A model generated the notes under the pieces. That model saw only the letters and a program-made list of their open reading frames with translations. It had not been told where the DNA came from and did not search any database. A stretch of 64,000 nucleotides of DNA, from NCBI RefSeq assembly GCF_052115865.1, contig NZ_JBQKME010000006.1, positions 62,001 through 126,000 on the forward strand. Reading direction: 5' to 3'. The number at the start of each line of letters is the position of its first letter. Position 1 is the first letter of the stretch. A program made the translations under genes and the position numbers. Below, piece by piece: positions 33,241-42,557 of the stretch. The DNA is from Fundicoccus_A sp052115865. Lineage in GTDB: Bacteria; Bacillota; Bacilli; Lactobacillales; Aerococcaceae.

Positions 33241-34322
33241 AAATAATCCTTTTATATGGTGGACAAAGTGCAGAGCATGACATTTCAATCTTGTCGGCAC
33301 ATACCATTTGTCAATTAATTATGTACGAGTATTATCAAGTCCAACCCATTTACTTAACAAAAGATGGCAGATGGTTAAAAGGGCCTTTATTAGAGCAATC
33401 CCCAACCAATGTTAACCAACTTCGGTTAGAAGAAGGTCAAGTAGCCAGCTGGGCACAATCAGATACAGAAACTTCGGTGGGTGTAGCCATTAATCCAGGG
33501 GAAATTCAAGAACCGGATGTCATTGTCTTTCCTGTCTTACATGGGCCAAATGGTGAAGATGGAACCATTCAAGGTTTCCTTGAAGTTTTAAACTTACCTT
33601 ATGTTGGTGCGGGTGTTACAGCAAGTGCCAATGGGATGGATAAAATCATTTCAAAAAGCTTGTTTGATAAAATGGGCTTACCCCAAGTCCCTTATGTATC
33701 TTTTAATGCACTGGATTGGCGTACCGATAAAGATGATATTATTCAACGCTGTGAAGGCAGCTTGATTTACCCTCTATTTGTTAAACCGGCTAATATGGGA
33801 TCAAGTGTGGGTATCAGCAAGGTTGAAAATGTTGAAGAATTGATTACTGCTGTTGAACTTGCTTTTCAATATGATCGTCGTATCGTAGTTGAACAAGGTA
33901 TTTTAGCACAAGAGTGTGAAGTCGCTATTTTAGGTAATGATGATGCCCATGTCAGCGTGGTGGGACGACTCGTTAAAAAACAAGACTTCTACGATTATAA
34001 TGAAAAATATATCAATAATACGGTGGAAATGGAAATTCCAGCGGAACTTCCAGAAGCTATTGTGGCGCGTATTCAAGAATATGCCCTTGAGGCTTACCGT
34101 GTGATTGATGGGCGTGGACTGAGCCGCGTAGACTTTTTTGTGACTAGCAACCATGATATTTATATTAACGAAATAAATACCATGCCAGGCTTCACAGCCT
34201 TTAGTATGTACCCATTACTATGGAAAGAAACAGGCTTAAATCAACGTGACCTGATTGAAGAATTATTACAATTAGCCCTGCGTTCACATGAAACCAAGCA
34301 AGCCCTTAAGCAAAATAACTAA
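33237..34322 (+). CDS. ddl: D-alanine--D-alanine ligase
   Basis: 361 residues, ATP-grasp. The N-terminal signature GGQSAEHDISILSAHT, the loop VLHGPNGEDGT and the metal-binding INEINTMPGFT are all present. The omega-loop reads FYDYNEKYINNT with a tyrosine, the pattern of D-Ala-D-Ala enzymes; the D-Ala-D-Lac ligases of vancomycin-resistant lactobacilli have phenylalanine there. So a vancomycin-sensitive precursor is predicted. It starts inside the upstream gene (4-base overlap); murF follows after 24 bases. Confidence 0.96.
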   Translation: MKIILLYGGQSAEHDISILSAHTICQLIMYEYYQVQPIYLTKDGRWLKGPLLEQSPTNVNQLRLEEGQVASWAQSDTETSVGVAINPGEIQEPDVIVFPVLHGPNGEDGTIQGFLEVLNLPYVGAGVTASANGMDKIISKSLFDKMGLPQVPYVSFNALDWRTDKDDIIQRCEGSLIYPLFVKPANMGSSVGISKVENVEELITAVELAFQYDRRIVVEQGILAQECEVAILGNDDAHVSVVGRLVKKQDFYDYNEKYINNTVEMEIPAELPEAIVARIQEYALEAYRVIDGRGLSRVDFFVTSNHDIYINEINTMPGFTAFSMYPLLWKETGLNQRDLIEELLQLALRSHETKQALKQNN

Positions 34323-34346
34323 TATTTTACTAGAAGGAATCGATAA

Positions 34347-35750
34347 ATGAAATCTCTTAATTTAATGGAAATCGTCAAAGCGGTTCATGCGATTGATTAT
34401 ACGACCTCTGATCGTCAGATGATGATTGAACAAATCGAATTTGATTCACGCAAAGTCGGACCGAACACCTTATTTATCCCCTTAACCGGTGGGACAACAG
34501 ATGGTCACGATTATATTGATATGGCTATTGAACAAGGTGCAACAGCGACCCTTTGGTCACGCCCAGAAGTTGAAGCCCCTTCCGATAAGTTAGCCATCAT
34601 TTTGGTAGATGATACCTTACAAGCCATGCAAGATTTAGCGCACTATTATCGAACATTAGTAAATCCTTTCGTTGTGGGAATTACCGGCAGTAATGGGAAA
34701 ACAACGTCGAAAGACATGACGGCTATGGCGCTTTCTGCTAAATATAAAGTGCATAAAACACAAGGGAACTACAATAACGAAATTGGTTTACCATATACAA
34801 TCTTATCCATGCCTGAAGATACACAGGTCCTCGTTTTAGAAATGGGTATGAGTCAACTTGGCGAAATTGAAAAACTCAGCAAAATCGCTGAACCTAATAT
34901 CGCAGCCATTACTTTAATTGGCGAAAGTCATATGGAACATTTAGGCAGCCGTCAAGGGATTGCGCGAGCTAAATTAGAAATCCTTAAAGGGATGAAAGAG
35001 TATGGGATCTTTATTTTCCCAGCCAATGAACCTTTAATTAGTGATGAAATGCCTGAGATTAATTTCCCCATTTATATGCGGTCATTTGGTTTTGATAAAG
35101 ATGACGATGTCTTTGCTTACGATATTGTTGAAGAGCACGATAAAACCCTATTTAAAACCAATGTGGACGAAAATGTTATTTGCATGATTCCAGTGATTGG
35201 TGCTTACAATGTATCTAACGCCCTAGTGGCTTTAAGTATTGCGGAAGTGCTGGATGTTCCAATGGAACAAGCCATTTTCCAACTGGCACAATTCAAATTA
35301 ACCGCTAATCGCCTTGAATGGCTAAAAACATATCAAGGTGCCCGCCTACTAAACGATGCTTATAACGCGAGTCCGACGTCAATGCGTGCAGTTTTACAAA
35401 CTTTGTCAACCGTTGAAATGGCCGATACCAACCGTAAAATTGCGGTTTTAGGCGACATTCGTGAATTAGGTGAAGGCAGCGAACAATTCCACCGCCAATT
35501 GTCAGAAGTGATTTCGCCAGATGCGATTGAAGAAGTCTTTCTTTTTGGTCCAAATATGCGTTATTTATATGAAGAACTCCAAAAAGAATATGCCAGTGAC
35601 AAGTTATTTTATGAAGAAGACAGTCACGAGAACTTAATCGTGGCACTGAATGCGACGATCAAAGCTGATGATGTAGTGCTCGTCAAATCAAGTTTCGGCG
35701 TCGACTTACTTAAAGTCGTTACCGCCTTAACCGGAAACCAAACCAAATAA
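34347..35750 (+). CDS. murF: UDP-N-acetylmuramoyl-tripeptide--D-alanyl-D-alanine ligase
   Basis: 467 residues. The ATP loop is GITGSNGKTTSKDM (about residues 111-124); LQGNYNNEIGLPYTIL-like and NDAYNASPTSMRA stretches are Mur ligase signatures. It joins D-Ala-D-Ala, made by Ddl just upstream, to the UDP-MurNAc-tripeptide. ACTAGAAGGAAT precedes ATG. The last 150 bases are C-rich and the TAA stop is inside a perfect dispersed-motif copy. Confidence 0.96.
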   Translation: MKSLNLMEIVKAVHAIDYTTSDRQMMIEQIEFDSRKVGPNTLFIPLTGGTTDGHDYIDMAIEQGATATLWSRPEVEAPSDKLAIILVDDTLQAMQDLAHYYRTLVNPFVVGITGSNGKTTSKDMTAMALSAKYKVHKTQGNYNNEIGLPYTILSMPEDTQVLVLEMGMSQLGEIEKLSKIAEPNIAAITLIGESHMEHLGSRQGIARAKLEILKGMKEYGIFIFPANEPLISDEMPEINFPIYMRSFGFDKDDDVFAYDIVEEHDKTLFKTNVDENVICMIPVIGAYNVSNALVALSIAEVLDVPMEQAIFQLAQFKLTANRLEWLKTYQGARLLNDAYNASPTSMRAVLQTLSTVEMADTNRKIAVLGDIRELGEGSEQFHRQLSEVISPDAIEEVFLFGPNMRYLYEELQKEYASDKLFYEEDSHENLIVALNATIKADDVVLVKSSFGVDLLKVVTALTGNQTK

Positions 35751-35760
35751 ATATCTCTGC
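35748..35760 (+). repeat. Dispersed motif TAAATATCNCTGC, perfect copy
   Basis: Perfect copy (N=T) whose first three bases are the murF stop codon. Confidence 0.8.
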
Positions 35761-35944
35761 TATAAACACAGGGACGTATGTATGATAAAGATAGCTACTC
35801 GACTTCGTAATCAGTTAGGATTAGAGCCTTTAAAAGCCACCTTTAGTGATGCAATGCTCATTCAACTTATTATCAAGTTTAGTAGCTGTCTTTATTCTGA
35901 TGTACAATGAAAAATAGAAGAAAACAAAGAAAAGGAAGAAACGA

Positions 35945-37462
35945 TTGAAATTTAATGAATTAGCAATAAGCGAAAAACTACTCAGCTCTCTTAGCGAAAT
36001 GGGATTTGAGGAACCAACTCCTATCCAACAACAAGCCATTCCATTAGCATTAGAAGGCAGAGACATCATTGGGCAAGCCCAAACAGGAACGGGCAAAACA
36101 GCCGCCTTTGGGATTCCAATGTTAAATAAATTAAACCCTAATCAAGAAGGTATTCAAGGTTTGGTGGTTGCGCCAACCCGTGAATTAGCCATTCAAGTTC
36201 AAGATGAACTATTTCGTCTAGGTAAAGGTCAACGTGCACGTGTCTATGTTGTTTACGGTGGTGCACCAATTGGTCAGCAAATTGAACGTATTAAGCGGAA
36301 TAAGCCACAAATTGTTGTGGGAACACCTGGCCGTATTTTAGACTTAATCCGTCGTGGTGTGTTACGCTTAGGTGATTTAAGAACCTTAGTTTTAGACGAA
36401 GCGGATGAAATGTTAAATATGGGCTTTTATGAAGATGTGTTTGCGATTATTGAAGCAACACCAGCAAGTCGTCAAACATTACTATTCTCAGCCACCATGC
36501 CTCCAGCGATTCGTCAATTAAGCAACAAAATCTTAAAAGAACCTCAACACGTCAAAATTGAAGCCAAAGAAATGACGGCTGATTTAATCGATCAATATTT
36601 CGTGAAATGTCGTGATGATGAGAAATTCGATATTTTAACGCGCTTAATCGATGTGCAAGCTCCAACGCAAGCCATTATTTTCTGCCGGACTAAAAAACGT
36701 GTGGATGAAGTAGGTCGTGGTTTAAATTTACGTGGCTATAACACGGAATTAATCCATGGAGATATTACACAACAAAAACGAACAAGTGTGATAAACCAAT
36801 TTAGACAAAACCAAATTGAAATCCTAGTAGCTACTGACGTAGCCGCCCGTGGTCTAGATATTTCAGGGGTAACGCATGTTTACAACTATGATATTCCTCA
36901 AGATCCTGAAAGTTATGTTCACCGTATCGGCCGTACAGGCCGTGCCGGTAATGAAGGTATGTCTACGACATTTGTAACAAGTAATGAGATGCCTTATTTA
37001 CGTACCATTGAAACACTAATTCGTAAAGAAATGACACCATTACGTCCACCAACCGATCAAGAAGCTAAACAAGGCCAAGTGCAACAAATCATTGCTAGTT
37101 TAGATGATAAGATTAGTGGTCGCGAAGTTGATAGCTACATGAATGTTGCTAAAAACATGTTAGAACAATACAACCCAACCGAACTTGTTGCAGCATTATT
37201 AAGTGAAGTGATTGTGACTCACAATGATGTTGATGTCACCATCTCACCGCAAAAACCTTTACCAAATGCGAATAAAAAAGACAACCGTCGTCCAAGTTCT
37301 AAACGTTCTCGCGGTAGCCGTGATCGCAATCGTGAAGGCGGTAGCCGTAATTCTGGTTCTCGTAGCAAAGGTCAAGGCAACAGAAGTTCTAAATCTGGCG
37401 GTTCCCGTCAAGCCAATGCAAAAAGCAAAAACTTTAAAGTGCGCCAAAAAGGTAGAGGCTAA
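35945..37462 (+). CDS. cshA: DEAD-box RNA helicase
   Basis: 505 residues. In order: Q motif (EEPTPIQQQAIP), motif I AQTGTGKTAA, PTRELAIQ, DEAD, SAT, then the second RecA domain with HRIGRTGRAG. The last 70 residues are a basic Arg/Ser/Gly-rich tail (SKRSRGSRDRNREGG) that binds RNA. CshA unwinds RNA in degradosome and ribosome assembly. The start is TTG 35945 after AAAGGAAG. The 194 bases before it hold no recognisable gene. Confidence 0.95.
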   Translation: MKFNELAISEKLLSSLSEMGFEEPTPIQQQAIPLALEGRDIIGQAQTGTGKTAAFGIPMLNKLNPNQEGIQGLVVAPTRELAIQVQDELFRLGKGQRARVYVVYGGAPIGQQIERIKRNKPQIVVGTPGRILDLIRRGVLRLGDLRTLVLDEADEMLNMGFYEDVFAIIEATPASRQTLLFSATMPPAIRQLSNKILKEPQHVKIEAKEMTADLIDQYFVKCRDDEKFDILTRLIDVQAPTQAIIFCRTKKRVDEVGRGLNLRGYNTELIHGDITQQKRTSVINQFRQNQIEILVATDVAARGLDISGVTHVYNYDIPQDPESYVHRIGRTGRAGNEGMSTTFVTSNEMPYLRTIETLIRKEMTPLRPPTDQEAKQGQVQQIIASLDDKISGREVDSYMNVAKNMLEQYNPTELVAALLSEVIVTHNDVDVTISPQKPLPNANKKDNRRPSSKRSRGSRDRNREGGSRNSGSRSKGQGNRSSKSGGSRQANAKSKNFKVRQKGRG

Positions 37463-37514
37463 AAGCAAGCGTTTGGTTGCGATTGAGGTATTTATTTAAA
37501 GGGGTATTAAAAGA

Positions 37515-37916
37515 GTGCGTATCGGAACAGACATTATTGAGATTGATCGAATTGCGGGAGCTTATGAGCGGAATGAGCGTTTTGCTGCGAAGATTCTGAC
37601 GGAAGAGGAATTGGAAATCTTCAATCAGTTAACAGGTAGGCGGCAAATGAGTTTTCTGGCAGGTCGCTTTAGTGCCAAAGAAGCATACAGTAAGGCTTTA
37701 CGTACCGGCATTGGTAAACTTAAATTTACGGATATTTCAATTCTTGCCAGTGAAAATGGTGTGCCTTATTTAGATAAGGCGCCGCTGATTGAAGGGGTTG
37801 ATTTATCCATCAGCCATAGTCGTGACAATGCGATTGCGACGGTTATTATCAACCTTGGCGATAATCAAATCGATCAAATGTTGGATTTGTTTTTTGAAAA
37901 GAAGACAGAAGGTTAA
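37515..37916 (+). CDS. acpS: Holo-[acyl-carrier-protein] synthase
   Basis: 133 residues. GTDIIEIDRI at the N-terminus and FLAGRFSAKEAYSKAL provide the Mg-binding Asp and Glu of AcpS. It transfers phosphopantetheine from CoA to ACP. The start is GTG 37515 after AAAGGGG. A degenerate motif-like stretch (GAGGTATTTATTTAAA) lies right before the ribosome site. The following bases are G/T-rich compared with neighbours. alr follows after 24 bases, a common pairing in Firmicutes. Confidence 0.95.
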   Translation: MRIGTDIIEIDRIAGAYERNERFAAKILTEEELEIFNQLTGRRQMSFLAGRFSAKEAYSKALRTGIGKLKFTDISILASENGVPYLDKAPLIEGVDLSISHSRDNAIATVIINLGDNQIDQMLDLFFEKKTEG

Positions 37917-37940
37917 CGAAGGACTTAGGAGGACGCCACA

Positions 37941-39143
37941 GTGATAGAACCTAGTGAACATCGCCCAACACAAGTCATCATTGATTTGGATGCGATTCGA
38001 CACAATGTAAAAACAATGATTAGCATGAAAGAAGAAAGGCAGTTAGTTTTTGCGACTGTTAAAGCGAATGCCTATGGTCATGGGGATGTCGCGGTTGCTA
38101 AAGCTGCGCTTGAAGCAGGAGCAGATGGCTTGATGGTTGCAACCGTAGATGAAGGGATTAGCTTGCGTAAAGCAGGTTTAGATGCTGTCCCAATTATTGT
38201 TCTGGGGCTAACTGACCCACGTGGGATTGCTGAAATCTTAATGTATCAACTGACCATTACCGTCAGCAACAGCCAGTTTTTCCAACAAGCCTACGAACAG
38301 CTAAGTAAACACCAACTGCTCGATTTGCTGAATCGCTATCCATTGAACTACCATCTGGCCATCGACACCGGAATGGGCCGGATTGGTTTACGGACTCAAG
38401 AAGAAATTTTAGACTTTATCGATGCGATGGACGATTACAGCTGGACGCATTGGGAAGGGGTTTTTACTCACTTTGCAACCGCAGGTGGCGGACCTGAAGC
38501 CTATGTGGACGAACAATGGAAGCGATGGGAGCATTTATTAGAAGTGGTGCCTAAAGGTGTTTCCTTGAGGCATTATGCTAACTCTGCTATGGGGATTTGG
38601 TACCCTCAACAACCGACATCAGACATTATTCGCTTAGGCATCGTCATGTATGGGATGAATCCAAAAGACCAGATTCCAATGAATCAAGTCGATGCCAGTC
38701 AAATTGCAGGTGACTTAGCAACGATTGAGTCAAGTCCTTTTGTGCCAGCTCTCCAACTCGTATCAGAATTAATTTATGTGAAGAAAGTAGAAGCGGGTAG
38801 CAAAATTAGCTACGGTGCGACCTATACCGCTCAAACCGACGAATGGATTGGGACAGTTCCAATCGGATATGCGGACGGTTGGTTGCGTCATTATAAATCC
38901 ATTGATGTGCTGGTGCATGGTCAAGCTAGCCCTGTCGCCGGCGTCATTAATATGGACCAAATGATGATTCGCCTGCCGGAAGAATTGCCGATAGGCACAA
39001 CGGTGACCTTGATTGGCCGCGACGGTCAGCTGAATAACCATGCGTCACTCTTAGCCCAACAATTAAATACCATCAGCTACGAAATTTTCTGTAGTTTGGG
39101 TGAGCGTGTCCCACGCGTTTACCTTAATGAATCCCCCCAATAA
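37941..39143 (+). CDS. alr: Alanine racemase
   Basis: 400 residues. The PLP lysine is in FATVKANAYGHG (about residue 40) and the opposing catalytic tyrosine in the C-terminal barrel (KISYGATYTA). It supplies D-alanine to Ddl encoded 4 kb upstream. GTG 37941 is the start after TTAGGAGG. Codons become C-rich in the last third. The stop TAA is part of a one-mismatch motif copy (39141-39153). Confidence 0.95.
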   Translation: MIEPSEHRPTQVIIDLDAIRHNVKTMISMKEERQLVFATVKANAYGHGDVAVAKAALEAGADGLMVATVDEGISLRKAGLDAVPIIVLGLTDPRGIAEILMYQLTITVSNSQFFQQAYEQLSKHQLLDLLNRYPLNYHLAIDTGMGRIGLRTQEEILDFIDAMDDYSWTHWEGVFTHFATAGGGPEAYVDEQWKRWEHLLEVVPKGVSLRHYANSAMGIWYPQQPTSDIIRLGIVMYGMNPKDQIPMNQVDASQIAGDLATIESSPFVPALQLVSELIYVKKVEAGSKISYGATYTAQTDEWIGTVPIGYADGWLRHYKSIDVLVHGQASPVAGVINMDQMMIRLPEELPIGTTVTLIGRDGQLNNHASLLAQQLNTISYEIFCSLGERVPRVYLNESPQ

Positions 39144-39187
39144 ATATCTCAGCTCTTAGAGCTGCCGAAAAAAGATTGGAGAAAAAA

Positions 39188-39811
39188 ATGTTAATGGTAG
39201 AAAAAATGGTTGTCGGTATTGCCTCAGAAAATACCTATGCAATTGTGAATGAAGACAAAAAAGCATTAATTATCGATCCGGGTGCGGAAGCTGAAACATT
39301 AATTGATTGGATCAAGTCCAATGGTTGGCAACCGCAAGCGGTCTTGTTGACCCACTGCCACTACGATCATATTGGTGCTTTAGATGCCGTGCGTGAGGCC
39401 TTTGCCATTGAAGCTTATGTCCATCCGATTGAAGCATCCTTCATCATCGATTCGCAGAAAAACTTATCTTACTTTGTAGGCTCAGCCTTTATGCAACGGC
39501 CAGCTGAACACGAATGGGATAGCATGGGCGTCAAAACTGTAGGTGACTTTGAATTTAAAGTCACCTTTGTCCCTGGACATAGTCCCGGCCATGTGGTCTA
39601 TATTTTCGAAGATGATGGATTTGTTATTTGTGGTGATACCATATTTGAGCAATCCATCGGGCGGACCGATTTACCAGGAGGAAGTCAAGCCTTGTTATTA
39701 ACAGGCATTCAAAAGGAAATACTCAGCTTGCCAGAAAATTACCGATTATTCCCCGGCCACGGTTCTGCGACAACAATTGCCGCTGAAATAAAAACCAACC
39801 CCTATCTGTAA
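39188..39811 (+). CDS. MBL-fold hydrolase (YqgX/glyoxalase II-like)
   Basis: 207 residues. THCHYDHIG provides the HxHxDH metal site, with further ligands in PGHSPGHVVY, CGDTIFE and FPGHGS. Small single-domain proteins of this type are usually hydroxyacylglutathione hydrolase-like thioesterases, with unknown substrate. Start ATG 39188 fits GGAGAAAAA; a TTG at 39176 overlaps that site. The terminator stem overlaps its stop codon. Confidence 0.88.
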   Translation: MLMVEKMVVGIASENTYAIVNEDKKALIIDPGAEAETLIDWIKSNGWQPQAVLLTHCHYDHIGALDAVREAFAIEAYVHPIEASFIIDSQKNLSYFVGSAFMQRPAEHEWDSMGVKTVGDFEFKVTFVPGHSPGHVVYIFEDDGFVICGDTIFEQSIGRTDLPGGSQALLLTGIQKEILSLPENYRLFPGHGSATTIAAEIKTNPYL

Positions 39812-39830
39812 AGGATAGCGGTTGGTTTTT
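39791..39830 (+). terminator. Terminator overlapping the MBL gene end
   Basis: AAAACCAACC-CCTATC pairs with GATAG-CG-GTTGGTTTT, ending in Ts; the stop codon lies in the loop region. Confidence 0.85.
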
Positions 39831-39849
39831 GACTCTGTGTATGGCTGAA

Positions 39850-39970
39850 TCGGTATATTTCGGAGTTTATATGCCGAATGGGACGCTGAAACGGCACATA
39901 GCGGATTTTATATGCCGAATGGGACGCTGAAACGGCACATAACTCAAATTATATGCCGAATGACCATCTC
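39850..39970. repeat. 41-bp tandem array E (about 2.5 units)
   Basis: TATGCCGAATGGGACGCTGA starts at 39870 and 39911, and TATGCCGAATG again at 39952: exactly 41 bases apart. Units contain near-inverted TATGCCG and CGGCACATA arms. Same period as array C but unrelated sequence. The remaining gap to 40136 holds only a minus-strand terminator. Confidence 0.8.
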
Positions 39971-40041
39971 ACCACACGAAAGATTAAAATCAGATTAAAA
40001 AACCAGCAACAATCCGCGTACAAACAGTTATACTGCAAAAT

Positions 40042-40086
40042 AAAAAAGTATAAGCATCTCAATGATTTCACTGAGGCACTTATACT
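40042..40086 (-). terminator. Terminator of the CBS gene (minus strand)
   Basis: AGTATAAG..CTCA pairs with TGAG..CTTATACT (internal mismatch); on the minus strand a T run follows. Confidence 0.75.
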
Positions 40087-40136
40087 CATTAAAAATTCAA
40101 CTAAACAGAGCTAGCTAATATCAAATAATCTATCAA

Positions 40137-40784
40137 CTATATCTTATTCGACTGTAAATCATAAAATTGATGGGCAATATCTTTACGGTTGAGATATTTA
40201 ATTAATTGGTTCACTTGGATTTTATCCGTATCTTGAGGTAAGACAAAAATGGACATGGCATGTGTACGGTAATCGGTGCGCTCAAGAAACATCGATGACG
40301 AAATGTCGCTGTAACGGTTAATGATGCGGGACAGACGATTTAAATCGCCAGGTTTGCCCATCGAACGGACAAACAAAATATAGCCGGCTTGATTAATGGC
40401 CCAAGCCTGAGCGAGAAAGTCAATTAAATGATCATGAGGAATAATACCGACAAAAGCATTTTCTTCATTAACCACTGCCAAATAAGGCAAATCTTTCATC
40501 GCAAAAAAGAGCCGATAAAAATGATCATTTTGGCGAAAAACACGGGTGCTATTTTTAAGAAAACGTGTCACAGGAATCTTGCTAAGATCACTGTCTGGAT
40601 TATGATATTTATATTGGTAAATGTGGTAACGATAAATGTTACCGCGGTACATGGTGTTCGTCTGGTCGAGGATCGGTGTGGATCGCAAATGATTATTTTC
40701 CAAAATTTCAATTGCCTCATCGCACATGGTAGTCTCTGACAAACAGTGGAGTTTATCTTTGTAAACGACTAAGTCATCAAACAT
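40137..40784 (-). CDS. CBS-ACT domain protein, possible c-di-AMP sensor
   Basis: 215 residues. Two CBS motifs occupy about residues 10-130 (HCLSETTMCDEAIEILENNHLRSTPILD; YLAVVNEENAFVGIIPHDHLIDFL); a C-terminal ACT-like part follows (YILFVRSMGKPGDLNRLSRIINRY). This layout matches the c-di-AMP-binding CbpA type of Listeria. It may report c-di-AMP level; the ligand is inferred from layout only. A Trk/Ktr potassium system, a classic c-di-AMP target, lies at 61-63 kb. Single minus-strand gene with its own terminator. Confidence 0.75.
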   Translation of the reverse strand: MFDDLVVYKDKLHCLSETTMCDEAIEILENNHLRSTPILDQTNTMYRGNIYRYHIYQYKYHNPDSDLSKIPVTRFLKNSTRVFRQNDHFYRLFFAMKDLPYLAVVNEENAFVGIIPHDHLIDFLAQAWAINQAGYILFVRSMGKPGDLNRLSRIINRYSDISSSMFLERTDYRTHAMSIFVLPQDTDKIQVNQLIKYLNRKDIAHQFYDLQSNKI

Positions 40785-40914
40785 TCTGTCAAAACCTTTC
40801 GTGAAATCTCTTGCGCTATCATATTAGCAAATTTTAGTAATTTTAGCAATTGTTTTCTAATGATATTTTAATCTTTTAATCTAAAAAATCTATTTTAAAG
40901 CCCTATAAAAAAAT

Positions 40915-40927
40915 TAAATATCACTGC
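40915..40927 (+). repeat. Dispersed motif TAAATATCNCTGC, perfect copy
   Basis: Perfect copy in the divergent spacer between the CBS and CNNM genes. Relative to the minus-strand CBS gene it is upstream in the GCAG..ATTTA orientation. Confidence 0.8.
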
Positions 40928-41018
40928 TATAAATATTGCTTTTTAGTTGATAATTATCTATAGTAATGATATACGTATTATTTTTACATTTTTTATACGA
41001 AGAAGGAGAGAAAAATTT

Positions 41019-42428
41019 ATGGACCCCTCGGGGAATTCATTGTTTAGTCAATTATTAGTAATACTGGTATTAACCTTAATAAATGCTTTTTTTGCTGCCT
41101 CGGAGATCGCATTCGTATCTGTGAACCAACAAAAGATACAGCGTTTAGCCGAAGATGGTAACAAAAAAGCCAAGCGTGTGATGGAATTATTAGAGGATTC
41201 GGATGATTTCTTAGCTACGATTCAAGTTGCGATTACCTTAGCTGGATTTCTATCCAGTGCGGCTGCTGCTACCAGCTTTGCTTCACGCCTGGCTACTTGG
41301 TTTCCAAACTTTCCAGGAGTTGAGACAGCAGCTATAGTAGTGGTAACACTAATTCTTTCATATATAACACTTGTGTTTGGTGAGTTATTCCCTAAACAAA
41401 TTGCTATGCAAATGCCGGAAACAATTGCCATGCAAACATCAGGGATTGTAAATGTGGTTCAAACCATTTTTAAACCTTTTGTTAAATTACTTTCTGCATC
41501 GACTGGCTTGTTACAACGGATTACACCCATCGATTTTTCTAAACAAGAAGAAAAATATACCCGTGACGAAATGAAAGGCATTTTGAATGCCAGCCGTCAA
41601 GAAGGTTCGATCGACTTAACCGAATTTACCATGCTACAAGGTGTTCTATCCTTAGATAGTAAAGTAGCGCGTGAAGTAATGGTCCCTCGTACTGATACCC
41701 AGATGGTTGACATTGAAGATGATTACGATGAAATTCTAGATACTATTTTAAGTAGTCCATATTCACGTATCCCTTTATATGAAAATGATAAGGATAATGT
41801 TATCGGAGTTATCCATATGAAAAACGTCTTAAAAGCCTCACGCCAAGTAGGTTTTGGACAAATTAACTTTCGTGAATTAGCAAGTGATCCATTATTTGTA
41901 CCTTCAACGATTTTTGTTGACGACTTATTACTTGAATTTAAACGTGAGCAAACCCATATGGCCATCTTACGTGATGAGTATGGTGGTGTTGAGGGAATTG
42001 TAACCCTTGAAGACTTATTGGAAGAAATCGTTGGTGAGATCGAAGATGAGTCTGATATCAATACATCAAGTGATGTGCGTAAGATTGATGATCATAACTA
42101 CTATATTAACGGTGGTCTACCAATCGATAAATTCAATACCTATTTCGATGAATCACTTCACTCAGAAGAAGTGGATACAATGGCCGGTATGATTATTTAT
42201 GAAATTGGTTATGTTCCCGATGATGATGAAGTCGTTGTTTGTCGTGCGAATAAATGGATTTTAAAAACAACTGAAGTGGAAAATGGACGTATTCGTGGTA
42301 TCCATATGATGCTTGACGAAGATTACACCATTGAAACGGAATATAATTTATACGATGATGAAGCCGCAGGCTATCATCCTGAACTGCATCGTGACCAAGA
42401 CGATGAAGATGAAGACGATGAGGATTAA
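41019..42428 (+). CDS. CNNM/CorC (HlyC) family transmembrane protein
   Basis: 469 residues. The N-terminal DUF21 domain has three or four membrane helices (LLVILVLTLINAFFAASEIAFVSV), then a CBS pair (REVMVPRTDTQMVD; LLLEFKREQTHMAILRDEYGGVEGIVTLEDLLEEIVGEI) and a C-terminal CorC/HlyC domain ending in an acidic tail. Such proteins are linked to magnesium or cobalt efflux. ATG 41019 fits AAGGAGAG; an in-frame ATG 72 bases earlier lacks a ribosome site and would add a basic, non-conserved leader. Confidence 0.9.
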   Translation: MDPSGNSLFSQLLVILVLTLINAFFAASEIAFVSVNQQKIQRLAEDGNKKAKRVMELLEDSDDFLATIQVAITLAGFLSSAAAATSFASRLATWFPNFPGVETAAIVVVTLILSYITLVFGELFPKQIAMQMPETIAMQTSGIVNVVQTIFKPFVKLLSASTGLLQRITPIDFSKQEEKYTRDEMKGILNASRQEGSIDLTEFTMLQGVLSLDSKVAREVMVPRTDTQMVDIEDDYDEILDTILSSPYSRIPLYENDKDNVIGVIHMKNVLKASRQVGFGQINFRELASDPLFVPSTIFVDDLLLEFKREQTHMAILRDEYGGVEGIVTLEDLLEEIVGEIEDESDINTSSDVRKIDDHNYYINGGLPIDKFNTYFDESLHSEEVDTMAGMIIYEIGYVPDDDEVVVCRANKWILKTTEVENGRIRGIHMMLDEDYTIETEYNLYDDEAAGYHPELHRDQDDEDEDDED

Positions 42429-42457
42429 ATTTAAGTTATTTATTTAGAATGTACCTT

Positions 42458-42534
42458 GAGTTGCATGGAAAGTTCGAAATAGGAGTCGCTAATGACTTCT
42501 TATCGGTCTATTCGTAAATGCAACTCATTTTTTG
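42458..42534 (+). terminator. Long stem terminator after the CNNM gene
   Basis: GAGTTGCAT (42458-42466) pairs with ATGCAACTC (42518-42526), followed by Ts. The long loop folds further (CGAAATAG with CTATTCG; GAGTC with GACTT), unusual for a simple terminator. Confidence 0.65.
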
Positions 42535-42557
42535 TAAAAAATTAAAGGAGTTTGTCT

